DNA from: Thermoplasmata archaeon
GTDB lineage: Archaea; Thermoplasmatota; Thermoplasmata; Lutacidiplasmatales; UBA184
Length of the DNA stretch: 10,442 bases
Assembly (NCBI GenBank): GCA_030046135.1
Contig: JASIEC010000160.1
Coordinates: forward strand, 1 to 10,442
Direction: 5' to 3'
Under the pieces are notes generated by a model, which worked only from the letters and a program-made list of their open reading frames with translations, was not told the DNA's origin and searched no databases. This document shows positions 6,431 to 10,442 of this stretch, one piece after another. How positions within the stretch are numbered: the stretch's first letter is position 1; each line of letters begins with the position of its first letter. Both the position numbers and the translations under genes were made by a program.

Positions 6431-7602
6431 CCTCGCGCGGCGGGCTTCTTGAGGAACGGGAGGCGGGCGACCCGGCCGGCGACCCGTCGCCCGCGGATCT
6501 CGAGGTCGACCGCCGTCCCCGGCTCCGCGAGCGGCGGCGGAAGGTACGCGAGCGCGACCGAGCGGCCGAGGCCGGGGGCGATCCCCCCGCTCGTCGCCTC
6601 GGCGACCCGGTCCCCGCCCGCGAAGATCGCCGTGCCGTGCCGCGGGATCGCCCCCGGCTCGGAGACCTCGATCCCGACCAGCCGGACGGCGAGCCCCTCC
6701 GCCCGCGCCTTCTCCAGCGCCGGGCGGCCCACGAACGGATGGTCGAACTCGACGAACCGGTCCTGGCCGGCCTCGAGGGGGCTCCGATCGCGGTGGAACT
6801 CCTGCCCCGAGAGCAGGTACCCCTTCTCGAGGCGCAGGGTGTCGCGGGCCCCGAGACCGCACGGGACCGCGCCGAGGGCGACGAGCGATTCCGCGATCGC
6901 GTCGGCCGCCGGCGCGGGGACGAACAGCTCGTAGCCGAGCTCGCCGGTGTAGCCCGTGCGGCTCACGTAGAGGAGCCGGCCGAGGTCCCCCGGGAACTGC
7001 GGCCCGAGGCGGCCCGATCGCGCCGCCGCGCCCGCGTCGCTCGGGAAGAAGGCGGCCCGGTAGGAGCCGAGCGGCCCGAGCTCCCACCCGAACCGCCGCT
7101 CGAGCAGGTCCCGGGACCCGGGACCCTGCACGGCGAGGAGGGCGACGGAGTCGTTCCGTCGGAGGACGGTCGTGTCCGGGCCGCGGTGCTGCCGAAGGAT
7201 CTCCTCGATCTCGGGGGCCCGGGAGGCGTTCGGGACGACCACGAACCGACGACCGACCTCGTCCCCCGGGTCGATCCGGCTCACGAGGAGGTCGTCGACG
7301 ATCCCCCCCGAGCCCTCGAGGAAGAACGTGTAGCGGACCTGGCCCGGCTCGAGCCGGGCGACGTTGGCGACCGTCCGACGGGAGAGGAGCTCCTCCGCGT
7401 GGCCCCCGTCGACGGTGAGGATCCCCATGTGGGAGACGTCGAAGAGCCCGACCGAGCCGCGGACAGCGCGGTGCTCGGCGAGGATGCTCGTGTAGTAGAG
7501 CGGCAGCTCCCAGCCCGAGAACGGCACGAGGTGGCCGCCGTGCCGGCGGTGGAAGTCGAGCAGCGGGGTGCGCAGGAGCGGGGGGGCCGGCGGCGCGCTC
7601 AC
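6427..7602 (-). CDS. gcvT: Aminomethyltransferase, glycine cleavage T protein
   Basis: GcvT takes the aminomethyl group from the lipoyl arm of the H protein and passes it to a tetrahydrofolate-type carrier, releasing ammonia and giving the methylene form. The 391-residue product shows RTPLLDFHRRHGG (11-23), VPFSGWELPLYY (26-37), VGLFDVSHMG (51-60), GGIVDDLLV (99-107) with the conserved aspartates, ALLAVQGPGS (154-163), SRTGYTGELGYE (214-225), CGLGARDTLRLEKG (248-261) and SPLEAG (274-279). About residues 186-206 look longer than usual at this point in the family. The GTG start overlaps the purP stop (GTGA, 7602-7599), and a GGAG at 7614-7611 sits 8 bases before it, so translation is probably coupled to purP. 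No gcvH or gcvP lies in the window. The gene ends with TAA, one of the few AT-rich spots here, which may form part of the promoter of the next gene. Confidence 0.95.
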   Translation of the reverse strand: MSAPPAPPLLRTPLLDFHRRHGGHLVPFSGWELPLYYTSILAEHRAVRGSVGLFDVSHMGILTVDGGHAEELLSRRTVANVARLEPGQVRYTFFLEGSGGIVDDLLVSRIDPGDEVGRRFVVVPNASRAPEIEEILRQHRGPDTTVLRRNDSVALLAVQGPGSRDLLERRFGWELGPLGSYRAAFFPSDAGAAARSGRLGPQFPGDLGRLLYVSRTGYTGELGYELFVPAPAADAIAESLVALGAVPCGLGARDTLRLEKGYLLSGQEFHRDRSPLEAGQDRFVEFDHPFVGRPALEKARAEGLAVRLVGIEVSEPGAIPRHGTAIFAGGDRVAEATSGGIAPGLGRSVALAYLPPPLAEPGTAVDLEIRGRRVAGRVARLPFLKKPAARG

Positions 7603-8756
7603 GTCACGATCTCCGCGAGGCGCCCCTCGGCCGAGGCCCGCCGGATCTCGAGCGCGATCCGCCGCCCGGTGCTCATCGGGCCCCGCCAGAGCGCGTTGCC
7701 GTACGGGTGGCCGAGAGCGAGGTGGACGTTCGTCCCGCCTCCGATCCGGGCCGCGACGTCGAAGACGGTCGGCCGGCCGTCCCGGTCGAGGCACGTCTGA
7801 AGGGTGAACGGTCCGAGGATCCCGGGGGGCCGGGCGGCTCGGGCGGCGTCGACGAACCGCTCCCCGAGCCGGAACACCTCCTCGAGGATCGACTCCCGCA
7901 CCGTGAGCGTCCCGTGGCCGACGACCGTGTACTGGGGGATCCGGGCCGCCTCGGGGAGATCGAGCTGCTGGTCCGCGGGGAGCCGGACGAGCCCGTCGAG
8001 ATCGCTCTCCCGGCGCTCGTCGACCCCGAGGAGCTCGAGCCCCTCCCCGCGCGGCACGAGGGGGGAGAAGAAGAAGTTGAAGTTGAACACCGGTCCGAGG
8101 GCGTACTCCTCGATCCGGGCCCCCGCGAGATCGGTCGGCGAGATCGTTCCCTGCTCCAGGAGCTTTTCGCTCTTCCGCCGGAACTCGGCCGGGCTGGACG
8201 CCGTGAAGAACCCTCGCTCGAGCGGCCGCTTCGCGTGCGGGAGCTTCACGATCGCGAGCCGGTCGATCGCCTCGGGTCCCGGGATGCGGCGGGGGGCCCG
8301 GATCCCGGCGCGCTCGAGCAGGGTGTAGTAGTTCTCCCGCTCCGAGCGCTCCTCGATCCGGAGGAGGAGGCGGGAGCCGACGATCGGGACGCGGAAGCTC
8401 CCCTCGACGACGTCGAGCGGGACGTAGGAGCTGAACGCGCGGTTCGGCACGAGCACCGCCCCCCGGGCGCGGAGGCGCTCCTGCTGGGCGGGTGCGGCGA
8501 GGTCGGCGAACTTGGGGTACGTCCACACCTCGTCGACGCAGCCGCGCCGCCGGGTCCCGTCCTTCGATCGCAGCGTCCGGAAGTAGCGCTCGTACGTCGC
8601 CTCCCGTCCCGCCTCGGCGAGGACCAGGTTCGCGAGCCCCTCGGCGACCGCCCCGTCGGCGATGTCGATGGCCGAGTGCGACCCGACGGTCGCGACGACG
8701 GGCGAGGCGGGGTAGCCGGCGAGGAGGGGGCGGATCTCCTCGGGAGCGATCGGCAT
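7599..8756 (-). CDS. purP: Formate-dependent FAICAR synthetase PurP
   Basis: PurP is an ATP-grasp enzyme that formylates AICAR to FAICAR with ATP and formate, the archaeal substitute for the folate-dependent step of purine synthesis. The 385-residue protein carries VATVGSHSAIDIADGA (21-36), the phosphate/AICAR-binding opening typical of the family, then NRAFSSYV (105-112), KLPHAKRPLERGFF (171-184), EEYALGPVFNFNFFFSP (216-232), GPFTLQ (315-320) and FDVAARIGGGTN (332-343). It is slightly longer than many archaeal PurP proteins. The ATG at 8756 has a GGAGG at 8765-8761, only 4 bases away, and lies 15 bases after the stop of the oxidoreductase gene; a TATA-like CTTAAG is centred about 27 bases upstream. 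The end overlaps gcvT by four bases. This gene is the strongest evidence that the DNA is archaeal. Confidence 0.96.
   Translation of the reverse strand: MPIAPEEIRPLLAGYPASPVVATVGSHSAIDIADGAVAEGLANLVLAEAGREATYERYFRTLRSKDGTRRRGCVDEVWTYPKFADLAAPAQQERLRARGAVLVPNRAFSSYVPLDVVEGSFRVPIVGSRLLLRIEERSERENYYTLLERAGIRAPRRIPGPEAIDRLAIVKLPHAKRPLERGFFTASSPAEFRRKSEKLLEQGTISPTDLAGARIEEYALGPVFNFNFFFSPLVPRGEGLELLGVDERRESDLDGLVRLPADQQLDLPEAARIPQYTVVGHGTLTVRESILEEVFRLGERFVDAARAARPPGILGPFTLQTCLDRDGRPTVFDVAARIGGGTNVHLALGHPYGNALWRGPMSTGRRIALEIRRASAEGRLAEIVT
7611..7614 (-). promoter_or_regulatory. Ribosome binding site of gcvT
   Basis: GGAG lies 8 bases before the GTG at 7602, inside the last codons of purP. With the GTGA stop/start overlap it supports this GTG as the gcvT start and coupled translation of the two genes. 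Confidence 0.45.
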
Positions 8757-8760
8757 CCCG

Positions 8761-8765
8761 CCTCC
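8761..8765 (-). promoter_or_regulatory. Ribosome binding site of purP
   Basis: GGAGG on the minus strand ends 4 bases before the purP ATG. The spacing is short but usable. If transcription starts at the ATG from the CTTAAG element, this site would be absent from that transcript and would serve only read-through from the upstream gene. Confidence 0.45.
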
Positions 8766-8771
8766 GGACGG

Positions 8772-10442
8772 TCAGACGACCTTAAGCGCTCGGGCGACCC
8801 GCTCGGCCGAGAACGGCAGCTCGGTGAGGTGCGCCCCGCACGCCTCCCGGATCGCGGCCCCGACGGTGGCGGGGACCGGGATGATCGGCGGCTCGCCGAG
8901 CCCCTTGGCCCCGAACGGCCCCGCTCCCGGGAACCCCTCGATGAACGTCACCTCGAGAGGGGGGACCTCGCCGAGCGTGGGGATCCGGTAGTCGAGAAGG
9001 CCGGGGTTCGCGAGCCGGCCCTCCGCGGTCCAGATCGTCTCCTCGGTGAGCGCGGTCCCGAGCCCCATCGCGACGCCCCCCTCGATCTGGGCCGCGGCCG
9101 ACGCGCGATCGACGACAACTCCCGCGTCGTGGAACGCCGCGTACCGGACGACGCGCACGGCGCCGGTCTCCCGGTCGACGTCGACCTCGGCGACGTGGGC
9201 GGCGCCCGTGAAATCCTGGAACGCGTAGAACCCCCCCTCGACGACGAGCGACTCGTCGATCGCGCGAGGGGCGCCCGCGTGCTGTCCCTCAACGGCCAGG
9301 CCTCCGGCGCGGAGCTCCTCGGGCCGGAGGAGCTCCCGCACCGGTCGCCGTGCAGTTCCTACCACAACCTCGATCTCGGACGCACCGTCGGCGAGGCGGA
9401 CCTCCTCCGCGGTCCCGAGACGACGACCGAGCTCGGCGAGGATCTGCCGGCAGGCCCCTTCGATCGCCTGCCCGAGGGCCCCCACGGTCCGGCTCCCGTA
9501 GACCCCGGCATCGAACGGGGCGTGGGAGGTGTCGCCGTAGAGCACCCGGACGCGCTCGCGCGCGAGACCGGTCGTCCGCTCGGCCGTCGCCGAGAGGCCG
9601 ATCGCGACGCTCCCGCTGCCGATCTCCCGCTCCCCCTGGACGATCTCGAGCGCCTCGGGCGAGAGCCGCACTCGGGCCCCTCCGCCCGCTCCGGTGTTCG
9701 TCGCCCAGAAGCCCACCCCGACCCCAACGCCGTGCCCGGGCGGCGCGCGGGAGCGCCACGCCGCGGCGAGCTCGCGCGCGGCGTCGAGGGCCCGGGGCAG
9801 ACCGAACGGACCGACCGGCTGGCCGAACGGGGTGCGGTCGCCGTCCGCCCAGAGGTGGCGGGCCCGGAACTCGGACGGGTCCTGGCCGATCCTCCGGGCG
9901 ACCTCGTCGAAGTGGGACTCGAGGACGAAGGCGGCCTGCGGAGCGAACGGCGCCCGGTGCGGCCCGAACGGGGGCTTGTTCGTCCGGACAGCGTACCCCT
10001 CGACCTCGAACGTCGGGGTCCGGTACGGGCCAAGGAGGAAGCCGATCGAGTACCCCGCCGCGAAGTCGCGACCGGGGAGCGACGAGCCGACGTCGAGCAG
10101 GAGCCGGACGCGACGGCCGACGACGGCGCCTCCCGAGACGCCGGTCTCCATGCGGACCACGGACGGGAGGGTCGTCCGACCGAGGACGAACTCCTCCCGG
10201 TACGTGAGCGCGAGGCGGACCGGCGCCTCGGCGGCGCGGGCGAGGAGCAACGCGAACGGCTCGAGGAGCGACGCCCCCTTCCCCCCGAAGCCGCCGCCGA
10301 CCCAGGTCCCCTCGACGACGATCGACGCCTCGGGGATCCCGAGGATCGACGCGACATCCTCGCGAACCCCGAACGGGCTCTGCGTCGACGTGCGGACGGT
10401 CCACGTCCCGTCGCGGACCTCGGCGACGCAGGCGTGGGGCTC
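8772..10442 (-). CDS. Xanthine dehydrogenase/aldehyde oxidase family molybdopterin-binding subunit (5' partial)
   Basis: This is the large molybdenum-cofactor subunit of a hydroxylase of the xanthine dehydrogenase, aldehyde oxidase and CO dehydrogenase family, which oxidises its substrate with water as oxygen source. The frame is open to the window edge; 556 residues are visible, and about 200 N-terminal ones are missing compared with a usual 750. Visible motifs are EPHACV at the very start, TSTQSPFGVREDVASILG (18-35), the cofactor-binding GGGFGGK (49-55), GDRTPFGQP, EIGSGSVAIGLSATAE with YGDTSHAPFDAGVYGSRTV in the second cofactor-binding domain, FHDAGVVVDRASAAAQIEGG, and GAKGLGEPP near the C-terminus, whose glutamate is the expected catalytic base. 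The substrate cannot be told from this part; the purP neighbour makes a purine plausible. The iron-sulfur and FAD subunits are not in the window. It ends 15 bases before purP, and its last codons include an unusual CTT AAG pair. Confidence 0.93.
   Translation of the reverse strand, partial: EPHACVAEVRDGTWTVRTSTQSPFGVREDVASILGIPEASIVVEGTWVGGGFGGKGASLLEPFALLLARAAEAPVRLALTYREEFVLGRTTLPSVVRMETGVSGGAVVGRRVRLLLDVGSSLPGRDFAAGYSIGFLLGPYRTPTFEVEGYAVRTNKPPFGPHRAPFAPQAAFVLESHFDEVARRIGQDPSEFRARHLWADGDRTPFGQPVGPFGLPRALDAARELAAAWRSRAPPGHGVGVGVGFWATNTGAGGGARVRLSPEALEIVQGEREIGSGSVAIGLSATAERTTGLARERVRVLYGDTSHAPFDAGVYGSRTVGALGQAIEGACRQILAELGRRLGTAEEVRLADGASEIEVVVGTARRPVRELLRPEELRAGGLAVEGQHAGAPRAIDESLVVEGGFYAFQDFTGAAHVAEVDVDRETGAVRVVRYAAFHDAGVVVDRASAAAQIEGGVAMGLGTALTEETIWTAEGRLANPGLLDYRIPTLGEVPPLEVTFIEGFPGAGPFGAKGLGEPPIIPVPATVGAAIREACGAHLTELPFSAERVARALKVV
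8781..8786 (-). promoter_or_regulatory. Possible TATA box for purP inside the end of the oxidoreductase gene
   Basis: CTTAAG is centred about 27 bases before the purP ATG, the usual archaeal TATA-to-start-site distance, so a transcript could begin at or next to the start codon. It is encoded as CTT AAG (Leu-Lys) close to the oxidoreductase stop, using a leucine codon rare in this window. It shares the core CGCTTAAG with the element before nadA. Function as a promoter is inferred. Confidence 0.38.

Noticed and set aside
3148..7800. A 1550-codon open frame on the plus strand across nadC, the ATPase and gcvT
   Set aside because: It is antisense to three genes with clear family motifs. Very GC-rich DNA has few stop codons in the complementary frames, and its translation is a low-complexity run of arginine, glutamate, leucine, proline and glycine with no motif.
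1..10442. tRNA, rRNA, CRISPR repeats, transposase or integrase genes
   Set aside because: Reading both strands, I found no regularly spaced repeats, no tRNA-like arms outside genes, and no transposase or recombinase motifs; nearly all bases belong to assigned genes.

Overview
The window is very GC-rich (about 70% or more by eye) and densely packed: nine protein genes, no gap longer than 36 bases, and no RNA gene, insertion sequence or CRISPR array that I could see. The best lineage marker is purP, the ATP- and formate-dependent FAICAR synthetase, which is an archaeal enzyme. With the very high GC this suggests a GC-rich archaeon, possibly an uncultured Thermoplasmatota-like lineage; the phylum is inference. 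AT-rich hexamers placed where archaeal TATA boxes would sit fit this.

Left part (1-2175): the 3' end of a family X DNA polymerase (plus strand, start outside the window) with an intact polymerase centre and a badly eroded C-terminal PHP nuclease domain. Its end overlaps by 35 bases the end of a minus-strand zinc-finger protein. That gene diverges, with only 25 bases between start codons, from a small plus-strand membrane protein.

Main part (10442-2183, all minus strand), in order of transcription: the C-terminal three quarters of a molybdopterin-binding xanthine dehydrogenase/aldehyde oxidase family subunit; purP; gcvT, which overlaps purP by four bases (GTGA); an 803-residue ATPase with a TPR-like C-terminal half; nadC; and nadA. 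NadA makes quinolinate and NadC turns it into nicotinate mononucleotide, so these two form the core of de novo NAD synthesis. PurP and GcvT belong to purine and one-carbon metabolism, and the oxidase-family subunit could act on a purine, though its substrate cannot be read here. The six genes are almost contiguous and may be one transcript, with possible internal promoters before purP, the ATPase and nadA.

Points deserving a second look: the probably nuclease-dead PHP domain of the polymerase; the absence of an ordinary start codon where nadC should begin; TATA-like CTTAAG hexamers built from rare codons at the ends of two upstream genes; a perfect hairpin between a TATA-like run and the ATPase start; and a signalling-type ATPase placed directly upstream of NAD genes. 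I see no clear new multi-gene defence or mobile system.
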